Shown: positions 1-6,530, numbered from the stretch's first letter. The stretch: 6,990 nt of DNA from Acidobacteriota bacterium (GCA_021810735.1 JAJZIF010000203.1:1-6990); one strand, 5' to 3'. Translations and numbers: made by a program. Notes: generated from the letters alone by a model not told the origin.

Positions 1-104
1 GGGCTCACCAACTCCTGGCCATCTTCTACCACTACCGAAAACGCGAATCTCCCCTGCCTGATTGCTTCCGGCAACTCCTACCCGATCAATATCTACAACT
101 GTAG
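1..104 (+). other. Possible 3' end of an unidentified plus-strand gene
   Basis: A plus-strand frame is open from the window edge (first full codon at 3) to a TAG at 102-104. It would give 33 residues ending in LLPDQYLQL, with an aromatic and basic stretch (FYHYRKR). A second plus-strand frame is also open from base 1 to a TGA at 112-114, so openness alone does not establish coding. I recognise neither peptide. Bases 105-144, between this and the stop of the FHA gene, contain a TAGTACTA palindrome at 102-109 but no terminator-like stem with a T-run. Confidence 0.25.
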
Positions 105-144
105 TACTAGATGACGACGATGTCTAGAGCCGGACGAAAACATA

Positions 145-657
145 TTAATTGATGTGTGATGGACCAAGTGAGATGACATCTCCGGGTTTCAGTTCCGCAG
201 TTGGTTCTTTATCCGGCTCTGTTCGGAGTCGTTCCCCATTCACGTACGTTCCGCAGGTGCTGCCAAGGTCCCGGACAAAATAGCGCATTCGCTCGTCGCC
301 TAACCTAAAAACCATTGCGTGGTACCTGGACACTTCACGGGGGACCAGACATGGAACATCGTGACAAAAAATGTCAACGGGCTTGTCCAATGGGTCTTCC
401 ATTGGAGGCGCCAATCGCCCCAGAACGACCTCGTCGGCCATGATTGAATAGACTCCTTGCGTGTATGGACCCGAACCAATCAGATAATCTCCATGCTCCA
501 ACCGTTCAATGATCAGAGCAATCTTGCCAACTCGCTCTAATTCGGATTGCGACAACAACAGAGATAAATCCTGCGCTCTGGCAGTTCGCGCAAGTTGGTC
601 AATTTTGTTGGCTACTTTCACGATATCGTCGTTCAAAGCACGATCCCTCTCTTCCAC
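145..657 (-). CDS. FHA-domain protein, possibly 5'-truncated
   Basis: The 170-residue product has a helical, charged N-terminal half (about 1-60) and a C-terminal forkhead-associated domain (about 62-166). FHA domains bind phosphothreonine peptides. The hallmarks are visible: LGR at 79-81, SRYH at 110-113, DLGSTCGTYVNGERL at 130-144 and PGD at 158-160. The conserved Arg, Ser, His and Asn-Gly positions of the phosphopeptide pocket are therefore present. The protein stops right after the last expected strand (LGPSHIN), so the domain has no C-terminal tail. There is no signal peptide or membrane segment, which suggests a cytosolic protein. The assigned start is a GTG with no Shine-Dalgarno sequence. 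A TTG at codon 8, with AGAGGGA just upstream, is an alternative. The IS630 remnant abuts the 5' end, so the native N-terminus may be lost. Third positions look richer in A/T than in the operon to the right, consistent with accessory DNA. The kinase partner and function are unknown. Confidence 0.75.
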   Translation of the reverse strand: MEERDRALNDDIVKVANKIDQLARTARAQDLSLLLSQSELERVGKIALIIERLEHGDYLIGSGPYTQGVYSIMADEVVLGRLAPPMEDPLDKPVDIFCHDVPCLVPREVSRYHAMVFRLGDERMRYFVRDLGSTCGTYVNGERLRTEPDKEPTAELKPGDVISLGPSHIN

Positions 658-667
658 AGCGAGAGCA

Positions 668-797
668 TTCCAGTGACCCCTCTTTCATCCAGATAAATCA
701 AGCGTTCCGGCGAGGTCGCACGGATTTTTTCAAGGAACTCGGCGCGCCGTTTTTGGTTGGCTTCCGTGTCCCGCTCGGCTGCGTGGAGCGACTTTTT
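668..797 (-). pseudogene. IS630-family transposase OrfB, N-terminal fragment
   Basis: Starting at the A6 run (793-798 on the plus strand), the frame one base ahead of OrfA reads KKSLHAAERDTEAN, then RRAEFLEKIRATSPERLIYLDERGVTGM. This matches the junction and start of the IS630 catalytic domain. The Asp in IYLDE corresponds to the first Asp of the DDE/DDD triad. Homology stops at GVTGM, and the frame runs into unrelated sequence until a TGA at 633-635, inside the FHA gene. The second and third acidic residues are absent, so the fragment cannot be catalytic. The frame change could be a relic of programmed +1 frameshifting or A-run slippage between orfA and orfB, or a simple indel. Confidence 0.7.
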
Positions 798-1134
798 TCA
801 GCCGGAAATTCATCCGCTTCAAGCGCAGCCACAAATAGGGAGTGCTGAAGCCAAACCCGGTCTGCTTTTTCAGCGCCGACTGCAACTCCCGCAGCGTCCA
901 TTCGGCGTTGTCTGTCAACAGCCCGGCCAACACTTCCTCGTTGAGTCGGCTGCGCGGACCGGGCCAGTAGGACCGCCGTTCCACTTGACCGCTGCGCCTG
1001 CGGGCCGCGGAAATCTTCCACGCCCAACCTCGGCTCACGCCAAAACGCACGGCCAACTCCGCCAGGCTGGCCTCACCTCGGTCGTGAGCCTCCAGCAGCT
1101 TCCTTCGCAGGTCATCCGAATATGCTCGCGCCAT
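730..1134 (-). CDS. IS630-family transposase OrfA (DNA-binding half)
   Basis: This is a 134-residue product beginning MARAYSDDLRRKLLEA, the usual opening of IS630-type OrfA. A helix-turn-helix lies at about 23-48 (SLAELAVRFGVSRGWAWKI). A winged-helix segment follows at about 63-113 (LNEEVLAGLL through YLWLRLKRMNFRLKK). In the intact family this half binds the element ends and OrfB supplies the DDE catalytic core. After Lys114 the frame leaves the family consensus and ends in a non-homologous Pro/Arg-rich tail, while the expected continuation (SLHAAERDTEANQKRRAEF) lies in another frame beyond the A6 run at 793-798. The start is the ATG at 1132-1134, with only a weak GAG-type ribosome binding site. 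The plus-strand frame across the same bases is a shadow. Confidence 0.8.
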   Translation of the reverse strand: MARAYSDDLRRKLLEAHDRGEASLAELAVRFGVSRGWAWKISAARRRSGQVERRSYWPGPRSRLNEEVLAGLLTDNAEWTLRELQSALKKQTGFGFSTPYLWLRLKRMNFRLKKVAPRSRAGHGSQPKTARRVP

Positions 1135-1168
1135 GGCATCTCATGTCGCGGATCATCGCCTCTGCTAC

Positions 1169-1215
1169 TCTACACCATCTAATATGCTCTAGAACTTCTG
1201 CCAGCATGGTGTAGA
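1169..1215. repeat. 10-bp perfect inverted repeat, 27-bp spacer
   Basis: TCTACACCAT at 1169-1178 is the exact reverse complement of ATGGTGTAGA at 1206-1215. The pair straddles the junction between the upstream flank of the transposase gene and the ASPIC/UnbV remnant. It could be the end of an insertion sequence or small non-autonomous element, or an operator-like site in front of the transposase. The spacer includes GCTCTAGA at 1186-1193, which is itself the reverse complement of TCTAGAGC at 123-130. Confidence 0.4.
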
Positions 1216-1219
1216 AGAT

Positions 1220-1399
1220 GATTTTAGCATTGGAGACGCGACCTCCATCGACAACGTTGACATCCACTGGCCAAGCGGAGCGAAGGAAACGCTGAAGCTA
1301 CCTGGCGTCGACCGCATTTATACCGTCACCGAAGGCAAGGGGTTCATCTCCGCCATGTGTGGCGGCAAAGCTTGCCCGGTCGAAACGTCCACCCGGTAG
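1220..1399 (+). pseudogene. ASPIC/UnbV-domain protein, C-terminal remnant
   Basis: One plus-strand frame reads about 59 codons to a TAG at 1397-1399 and contains FSIGDATSIDNVDIHWPSG, then a stretch ending in DRIYTVTEGKG. This is the typical ending of ASPIC/UnbV-domain proteins (CRTAC1-like secreted proteins with FG-GAP/VCBS repeats, plentiful in Acidobacteriota and Planctomycetota). In these the motif is roughly GLG-x-A-x-x-I-D-x-(V/L)-x-(I/V)-x-W-P-S-G. The tail CGGKACPVETSTR is a plausible native C-terminus. Upstream the frame meets a TAG at 1190-1192 and loses family resemblance before about 1220, exactly where the IS630-associated sequence begins. The rest of the gene has therefore been removed or displaced. 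It is not recognisable in the first bases of the window. Confidence 0.75.
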
Positions 1400-1498
1400 T
1401 CTGTCCATTTGCTTCCTCGGCCTGCTGCTTTCCGCCATCCAATCGGACGCGGTTCATGTATGGGTCTCTTGGATTGCTTCTGATGGCAAAGTGGCGCG

Positions 1499-2134
1499 TC
1501 AGACCCCCAGTTTGGCCAATACCGCGGGTGGGCAACCCTTCCATTCCGTCTGCGGTTCATTGCCGACATACGGCAGATCGCGGATTCCCATCTCGCTAGT
1601 GTAGAAGCCGCTGAGCGTCAGATCGCGAAACTGGTTGAAAAATGCGACGGCGCGGGCATCGTCCGGCGCGGCTTTTTGCGGCCATGCGATACGTTCGAGG
1701 ATTTGTTGTTGCTCGTCCGAAGCGCAATCCACGAAACTCTGTTTGTAGCGGCGGTTGCACTCGGCGTCGAGCCAGGCCAGTCCCTGGCGAATCGCCACCA
1801 GAAGGTCGCCGCGCTGAAAGTCCAGCCAGTCGTCGATAAATTCAGGCACTCCCGCATCGGTGGCGCTGCCGGAAATTTCGTCCGCGGGAACGATCCAGTT
1901 GCTGAGCACGCCGACGGTGGTCCACTCGTGGGGACTCAGAACCCGGAGCTTCCAGGGAGTCGAATCCTCCGGCAGTGTGGGACCATTGGGGAGCGATTTG
2001 GCTACTTCAGCGGCGAATGACGAGAGAGGTAGAAGCCCCACCATGGGAAGGGCCATCATCATTTTCAGCATGGCACGCCGCTGGAAGCGAAGGGTCCTGT
2101 TCGTCCGAGTTGATGGTTCTACTGTGTCTCTCAT
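1499..2134 (-). CDS. Gluconate 2-dehydrogenase subunit 3 family protein (Tat-exported small subunit)
   Basis: This 211-residue protein belongs to the gluconate 2-dehydrogenase subunit 3 family, the small (gamma) subunit of periplasmic FAD dehydrogenases. That subunit carries the Tat signal and exports the folded flavoprotein with it. A twin-arginine motif, RRAMLK, lies at 19-24, followed by a hydrophobic segment (25-42) and a likely cleavage after SFAA. The mature part has L-x-x-W-I-V-P-A-D near the start and the family's C-terminal signature GFYTSEMGIRDLPYVGN at 176-192. The gene starts 27 bp after the GMC dehydrogenase stop and has a strong AGGAAAGG site. It is the last gene of the operon. 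Its 3' end faces the convergent ASPIC/UnbV remnant across 99 bp (1400-1498), in which I see no convincing terminator. Expected role: Tat co-export, folding and stability of the large subunit in the periplasm. Confidence 0.88.
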   Translation of the reverse strand: MRDTVEPSTRTNRTLRFQRRAMLKMMMALPMVGLLPLSSFAAEVAKSLPNGPTLPEDSTPWKLRVLSPHEWTTVGVLSNWIVPADEISGSATDAGVPEFIDDWLDFQRGDLLVAIRQGLAWLDAECNRRYKQSFVDCASDEQQQILERIAWPQKAAPDDARAVAFFNQFRDLTLSGFYTSEMGIRDLPYVGNEPQTEWKGCPPAVLAKLGV

Positions 2135-2137
2135 TAG

Positions 2138-2145
2138 CCTTTCCT
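2138..2145 (-). promoter_or_regulatory. Ribosome binding site of the small subunit gene
   Basis: AGGAAAGG on the minus strand lies 3 nt before the ATG at 2132-2134, with its AGGA core about 7 nt from it. It is the best Shine-Dalgarno sequence in the operon and fixes the start of the subunit-3 gene. It also sits at the only junction without an overlap downstream of the binding-protein genes, so this subunit may be translated independently of the others. Confidence 0.65.
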
Positions 2146-2161
2146 GAGTGACTTGTCTCGA

Positions 2162-3868
2162 TTACACGTTCTGTACATGGACCTGCGCGGCGATATATTC
2201 GGAGGTGCGCCACGCCAGGGCCAAAATCGTCAGAGTAGGGTTCTTGTCCGACAGGCTGACGAATGGCGCTCCGTCGGTGACGAAAAGATTCTTGCAGTCC
2301 CAGGCCTGGCAGTGGGAGTTGAGCACACTGGTGTTCGGATCGTTGCCCATGCGCGCGCCGCCCACTTCGTGAAAACCCTGTCCACCCGCGGAAATTCCCC
2401 ATTTTTGATCCGCCCCATAGGACTCAATGGCCTTGCCGCCCATCGTCGCTACAATCTGCTGAAACGTTTCCTGCATATGCCGGGCCATGTGAAGCTCTTC
2501 GTCGCTCCACTGGAAGTGGAATTTCAGGACGGGAATGCCCCACTTGTCCACGGCAGTTTTGTCGATTTCGCAGTAGCTTTGCTGGTTGGGAATCATTTCT
2601 CCTCTCCCCTGAAGGCCGACGAGCGAGCCATACAGGCTGCGGCTTCGCTGTTTCAGGGCCAAGCCATAGCCGCCGCCCAGCAAGGTTTCGGATCCAGTCA
2701 ACAATCCTGGAGCTGGCATGCCGCGTCGGCCGCCGCCGATTTCAACGTGGTAGCCGCGTGAAAATGGGAGTTTCCCCTGCAACTGTTGCTGGTAGTTCCA
2801 CCACGGCATGAAGAGATGCATTCCACCGACGCCGTCTTCATTATGGGCAGGCAGATTCATCATCGATGGAATCCATCCGGTTACGTCGGACATGACGGAA
2901 TCCATCAGATAGCGGCCTACCAGTCCGCTGGAATTGGCCAGGCCGTCGGGGAAGCGTGGACTGCGGGAGTTCAGCAGCAGTCGCGTAGTTTCGCAGGCGC
3001 TTGCCGCCAGAACAATCACCTTCCCGCGCACCCGAACTTCCTCGCCGGATTTCTTGTCGATATAGGAAATGCCCGTGGCGCGTCCGTCAGGACCCGTCAG
3101 GACTTCCCGCGCCATCGCCCCGCAACGGATTTCAAGGTTCCCTGTGAGCTGCGCCGGATACAGCAGCACGTCCGGCGAGGAGAAGTTCGATCCCATCCGG
3201 CAGCCGCGATTGCACTGGGAAACATAGTGGCAGGCAGGACGATCATTGAGAGAGCGCGTGAGGACCGCCAGTCGAGAGGGGATGCAGGGAATCTTCAGGT
3301 CATTGCAGGCCTTTTGCACGAGAAGTTCGTAGCAACGGGGAGCCGGTGGCGGCTGAAATTTTCCATCTGGCAGGTTCTCCATCCCCTCGGGGGAGCCGAA
3401 GACGCCGATCAATTCTTCCGTCTTGTCGTAATACGGCGCGAGTTCCTCATAGGTAATGGGCCAGTCGAAGCCCTTGCCGTCGCGACTGTACGGTTTGAAG
3501 TCGTACGGGCCATTGCGCAGCGAGATGCGACCCCAGGCATTGGTACGTCCCCCCAACATGCGGGAGCGAAACCATTTCCAATCGGTTCCTGTAGCACAGG
3601 TGTAGGGTTCGCCCTCGACATTGTAGCCTCCGACGACGGCTTCAAATCCTCCGGGGCCGAACGGAGTTTTGGAGGCGCCCCGGTGCGGTGCATCGTAGCC
3701 CCACTCCAGCCATTTGGAGTCCTTGGCCGTGTTATACCAGTCCCCGGCTTCCAGCATCACGCATTTGGCTCCGGCGCGCGTCAGGGTATATGCAGCCATG
3801 CCGCCGCCGGCTCCAGAGCCAACAATGATGGCGTCATACATGTCGCCGCTGAGAATGGACTGCATCAT
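2162..3868 (-). CDS. GMC-family FAD dehydrogenase, large (alpha) subunit, putative [3Fe-4S] type
   Basis: The 568-residue flavoprotein should oxidise an alcohol or sugar hydroxyl and pass electrons onward. The Rossmann FAD site is at the N-terminus: VGSGAGGG at 16-23 and LEAG with Glu40 for the adenosine ribose. The second GMC signature region is GGRTNAWG at 106-113. The C-terminal GMC domain has HEVGGARMG with His500 and DKNPTLT with Asn543, the usual His/Asn active-site pair. Cys213, Cys219 and Cys223 form C-x5-C-x3-C, the spacing I recall for the [3Fe-4S] ligands of bacterial FAD-glucose dehydrogenase alpha subunits. It has no signal peptide, consistent with export by piggy-backing on the Tat-signal partner encoded next. 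The first ATG (3866-3868) overlaps the upstream stop as ATGA, with GGAG 10 nt upstream. An ATG at codon 2 is possible. No multihaem cytochrome subunit is encoded in the window. The substrate is not predictable. Confidence 0.88.
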   Translation of the reverse strand: MMQSILSGDMYDAIIVGSGAGGGMAAYTLTRAGAKCVMLEAGDWYNTAKDSKWLEWGYDAPHRGASKTPFGPGGFEAVVGGYNVEGEPYTCATGTDWKWFRSRMLGGRTNAWGRISLRNGPYDFKPYSRDGKGFDWPITYEELAPYYDKTEELIGVFGSPEGMENLPDGKFQPPPAPRCYELLVQKACNDLKIPCIPSRLAVLTRSLNDRPACHYVSQCNRGCRMGSNFSSPDVLLYPAQLTGNLEIRCGAMAREVLTGPDGRATGISYIDKKSGEEVRVRGKVIVLAASACETTRLLLNSRSPRFPDGLANSSGLVGRYLMDSVMSDVTGWIPSMMNLPAHNEDGVGGMHLFMPWWNYQQQLQGKLPFSRGYHVEIGGGRRGMPAPGLLTGSETLLGGGYGLALKQRSRSLYGSLVGLQGRGEMIPNQQSYCEIDKTAVDKWGIPVLKFHFQWSDEELHMARHMQETFQQIVATMGGKAIESYGADQKWGISAGGQGFHEVGGARMGNDPNTSVLNSHCQAWDCKNLFVTDGAPFVSLSDKNPTLTILALAWRTSEYIAAQVHVQNV

Positions 3869-5154
3869 TTCGGGGAGTCTCCAGTGACGGTCAAAGTTGT
3901 TTGCTGATTCAGAGCGACGAGATGAATTTGCTTAACATTGTTGCCTTCGCGATCGAAGGTGATGGTTCCTGAGACTCCGGGAAAATCTCGTACCATCGCC
4001 AAATGGTCGCGCACGCGAGCGCGATTCGGGCCGGCGGCACGCAACGCGCGCACCGTCAGGCAGACGGCATCGTAGGCTTCGGCGGCGGCGGCGCTGGGAG
4101 AGCTTCCCGTTTGTTGGAGATAACGGCTGACAAAACTCTCTCTCGCGGCCACGTTCCGTCCGTCCGCTACAACCGTCCAGACGCCAACTGACGTCGGAGT
4201 ACTCCCAGCCTGCCCGGAAAAGGCCAATCCGGAACCTGCCTGGGCCGCCTGCTGCGATAGATAGATAGGCGCGTGAATGCCGTCATTCTGGAGGGATGAC
4301 AACACATTTTCTGCGATGTCCGCTCGCGTCCAGAGAACAATTGCCTGCGGAGGTTTCATGTGAATCCGCGCCAGGACAGATGCGAAAGCCGGATGGAGAG
4401 GATCGAGAACAAGCTCATCGGGAGCAGGCGCGCCCATCGAGCGGGCAGCCTCTTGCATCGCCGCGTTGCCACCCCGTCCGTCGTGGTCCGCATCGGAAAT
4501 CAACAGAACACTCTTCAGGCCGCGTTTGCGGTAGAGGTTGTGGGCCATGATTTGCGCCTGAAGGTCATCGCCTGGGCCAAGCCGGAAGATCCAGGGAATG
4601 TCGATCTGCGTGGTCGTCGAATCGTTCGCGAGCGTGAGGATGGGAACGCCGATCCGGTTGCCGACCTGCTCGCTTACATGGGCGTCGGTGCCGTTGGCGG
4701 AGGTAATGAGTGCCACCACATTCTGCTGCAGCACCAGATGAAGGATCACGCCTGAAACGTGTCCCCAGGAAGGTCCGCTTTCATCTCCAATGGCAAGCTT
4801 TACTCGGAGTCCTGCGGGCATGGGGCGCTGGGTCGCATCCTGCAATGCCATTTTGGCGGCCGCAACCAGCGCATTTCCTTCGGCCTTCTCTGATCCACGC
4901 AGCGGCGCTAGGAGCCCGATGTATAGCACCGGCTCCGTCAGGTCGTATGCGGATTCCCGTCCCGGTCCCGCATAACTTTCGCCATCGGTGGCGATGGAAG
5001 CGTAGGGGACAGCGGTCTTCGTTTTGCTCTGCGCCGAAGCCCATCGGCCGGCGGCCGGTTGCAGTAGAAAAACAGCAAGCATCGCCGCTGAAGCCAGGAT
5101 AGTTGCTACGTTGCTGTGGGCCCGGCTTGACATAGAGTGATCGATAGCGCTCAT
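3865..5154 (-). CDS. Periplasmic substrate-binding protein, branched-chain amino-acid type (second paralogue)
   Basis: This 429-residue protein has a signal peptide at 1-42 (hydrophobic 16-34, likely cleavage ASA|QS). It is followed by a periplasmic ligand-binding fold of the Leu/Ile/Val-binding type (Peripla_BP_6-like), from about 76 to 415. A linker motif, AVPYA then YAGPGRE (61-67), leads into IGLLAPL (79-85), the first strand of lobe 1. Further typical elements are VALITSANGTDAHVSEQVGNR, an IPW-x-x-R-x-x-PGDD block, AEAYDAVCL and the closing FPGVSGTITFDREGN. The start chosen is the ATG at 5152-5154, which forms an ATGA overlap with the preceding gene. An in-frame ATG at 5184 would add 10 residues and a 34-bp overlap, giving a less natural signal peptide. 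No ABC permease or ATPase is adjacent, and the gene is coupled to a dehydrogenase, so ligand sensing or delivery to that enzyme is as likely as import. The ligand is unknown. Confidence 0.85.
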   Translation of the reverse strand: MSAIDHSMSSRAHSNVATILASAAMLAVFLLQPAAGRWASAQSKTKTAVPYASIATDGESYAGPGRESAYDLTEPVLYIGLLAPLRGSEKAEGNALVAAAKMALQDATQRPMPAGLRVKLAIGDESGPSWGHVSGVILHLVLQQNVVALITSANGTDAHVSEQVGNRIGVPILTLANDSTTTQIDIPWIFRLGPGDDLQAQIMAHNLYRKRGLKSVLLISDADHDGRGGNAAMQEAARSMGAPAPDELVLDPLHPAFASVLARIHMKPPQAIVLWTRADIAENVLSSLQNDGIHAPIYLSQQAAQAGSGLAFSGQAGSTPTSVGVWTVVADGRNVAARESFVSRYLQQTGSSPSAAAAEAYDAVCLTVRALRAAGPNRARVRDHLAMVRDFPGVSGTITFDREGNNVKQIHLVALNQQTTLTVTGDSPK

Positions 5155-6530
5155 CGCAAAAACGACACCGGTTTCCCGTGCCAATCCGTGCGTTGTTCCG
5201 GCCAGTACACAAACTGACCATTATGAATTTTGGCGAAGGTGACAGGGGCAATATTGTTCAGAGTGTAGTCGAAGAAAGCGATCCCGCTGACCCCGGGGTA
5301 ACGCTTCATCTCATACTGCCGCAGCGCATCCATGATCTTTCCACGGTTAAGACCAGCCTTCTGAATGGCGGCAATCAGGATATTCATGCCGTCATAGGCA
5401 TAGGCGGCATACGCATCGGGTTCCGTGTGGAAGCGATCGAGAAAGCGCTGGCGAAATTGTTGCCACGCTGGATCGGTGCGGGTGGGGTTGATGGCGCTGA
5501 TCATCACCAGGCCCTCCGCTGCCGGACCCGCGATTTTCAGGACTTCCGGATAGCAGATTCGGCTGGAGCCGAATACCGGTTGGTGCATTCCCATGGCGCG
5601 CATTTGCTTCAGGACCAAACCAGCTTGCGAGGCATCTCCCCAGATGACGAGTCCATCGATTCCGGACGCCTTCAAGGTTTCGAGTTGCGCAGAAAAATCT
5701 GTGGTGTCGGGCGCGTACCAGACTTCGACCAGCGGCTGATGGCCGATGCGACGCGCGGTCTCGAAAAATACATCTTTCCCTGCCCGGCCGTAACGGTTGT
5801 TGCCCTGCAGAATGCCCACGCGCTTCAAGTGGCGTTGGTTGAAGACGTAGTCGGCCAGCGCGTACCCCTGCTGGCGATCGTCAGGGAAATTGTGCATCAG
5901 CCAGGGAATGCGGGTTTGCGTCACGGTGGGATCGTTGGTCGCCGTATCCATGATCGGCAGTTCGAGCTTCAGCGTGGCGCGCAATTCGATATGGGTGGAG
6001 GCGGAGTCGACGGAACCCAGCATGGCCCAGTCATGATCGTCGTAGACCATGTTTACGATGGCCATCGAGGAGGCACCCCACAGCGGAAGGTCGTCATGCA
6101 CCTTCAGGGCGAAAGACTTTCCGCGATAGCCGCCGTGAGCGTTGGCATCTTCAACGGCCATCTGGGAGCCACGCAGCATGGCGATTCCATAGGGGGAATC
6201 GTAGTTGTTCGCATCCAGCGGCCCCAGAAATCCGATATTGATCGTCTTCAGCGCGGCCAGGTCGCCGTCCGGCCTCTCGCGGGCAGCGCCGTAGTATTCC
6301 AGCGTGGAGGAATCCACGAACCAGTCCTGATAGGGCTTGCGGTAGCGTCCGTAAGGCACAGCAGCCGGAGGCATGTTGGCGTAGGGGATGGCGGTCGGCG
6401 CTTGTTTCGCGGGAGTTGAGGTAGGAGCGGACTGAGCCCTGGCGGGTAGCGTCAGGAGGCAAGCCAGCGCAACGATCAGGGCCGCGGCGCCGTTTCGAAT
6501 TTTCAGGACCACGACGTTCCTTCCTTTCAT
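5151..6530 (-). CDS. Periplasmic substrate-binding protein, branched-chain amino-acid type (first paralogue)
   Basis: This 459-residue protein has a classical signal peptide: basic MKGRNVVVLKIR, hydrophobic 14-29, cleavage near ARA|QS at 32-33. The ligand-binding domain (about 95-450) is of the Leu/Ile/Val type. It has INIGFLGPL as strand 1, RGSQMAVEDANAHGG, an IPWL-x-x-NFPDD block, VGILQGNNRYGR, IDGLVIWGDA, DAYAAYAYDGMNIL and the C-terminal YPGVSGIAFFD. The linker AIPYA ... YYGAARE (79-85) parallels AVPYA ... YAGPGRE in the next gene, so the two are diverged tandem duplicates. The start is set at the ATG at 6528-6530 because it begins a signal peptide and has GAGG 6 nt upstream. An ATG at 6639-6641 overlapping the RidA stop would add 37 residues ahead of the signal sequence. 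The stop overlaps the next gene by ATGA. The ligand is unknown. The tryptophan- and acid-rich pocket region does not point to a particular amino acid. Confidence 0.87.
   Translation of the reverse strand: MKGRNVVVLKIRNGAAALIVALACLLTLPARAQSAPTSTPAKQAPTAIPYANMPPAAVPYGRYRKPYQDWFVDSSTLEYYGAARERPDGDLAALKTINIGFLGPLDANNYDSPYGIAMLRGSQMAVEDANAHGGYRGKSFALKVHDDLPLWGASSMAIVNMVYDDHDWAMLGSVDSASTHIELRATLKLELPIMDTATNDPTVTQTRIPWLMHNFPDDRQQGYALADYVFNQRHLKRVGILQGNNRYGRAGKDVFFETARRIGHQPLVEVWYAPDTTDFSAQLETLKASGIDGLVIWGDASQAGLVLKQMRAMGMHQPVFGSSRICYPEVLKIAGPAAEGLVMISAINPTRTDPAWQQFRQRFLDRFHTEPDAYAAYAYDGMNILIAAIQKAGLNRGKIMDALRQYEMKRYPGVSGIAFFDYTLNNIAPVTFAKIHNGQFVYWPEQRTDWHGKPVSFLR

Larger units (their letters stand above)
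668..1215 (-). mobile_element. IS630-family insertion sequence remnant
   Basis: The segment carries orfA of an IS630-type transposase (730-1134) followed, in another frame, by the start of orfB. Recognisable orfB ends at about 668, a few residues after the first Asp of the DDE triad, so most of the catalytic domain and the distal terminal repeat are missing. The promoter-side boundary is placed at about 1179-1220, because ASPIC/UnbV coding sequence resumes on the plus strand at about 1220. I could not identify a terminal inverted repeat pair or a TA target duplication, as expected when one end is deleted. The element is probably immobile. Confidence 0.7.

Noticed and set aside
757..1182. Plus-strand 141-codon frame over the transposase
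   Set aside because: It is antisense to a recognisable IS630 OrfA and has no domain.
1400..1498. Possible terminator between the convergent genes (ATCCAA at 1437-1442 and TTGGAT at 1471-1476)
   Set aside because: The stem is only 6 bp with a 28-base loop, is AT-rich and has no T-run on either strand.
1357..1604. Plus-strand 80-81 codon frames after the ASPIC remnant, one with a hydrophobic stretch resembling a signal peptide
   Set aside because: They overlap the ASPIC remnant and the 3' end of the subunit-3 gene in other frames, have no ribosome binding site, and show no similarity I recognise.
2786..3907. 373-codon plus-strand open frame antisense to the GMC gene
   Set aside because: It has no recognisable domain, is fully covered by a strongly motif-supported minus-strand gene, and is explained by high third-position GC.
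5178..6419. 413-codon plus-strand open frame antisense to the first binding-protein gene
   Set aside because: It is a shadow frame rich in His/Arg/Gly with no domain or signal; the minus-strand protein has a full ligand-binding fold.
3865..6530. Calling the two binding proteins components of an amino-acid ABC importer
   Set aside because: No permease or ATPase gene is present in the window and the downstream genes are a dehydrogenase pair, so transport is not supported by context.
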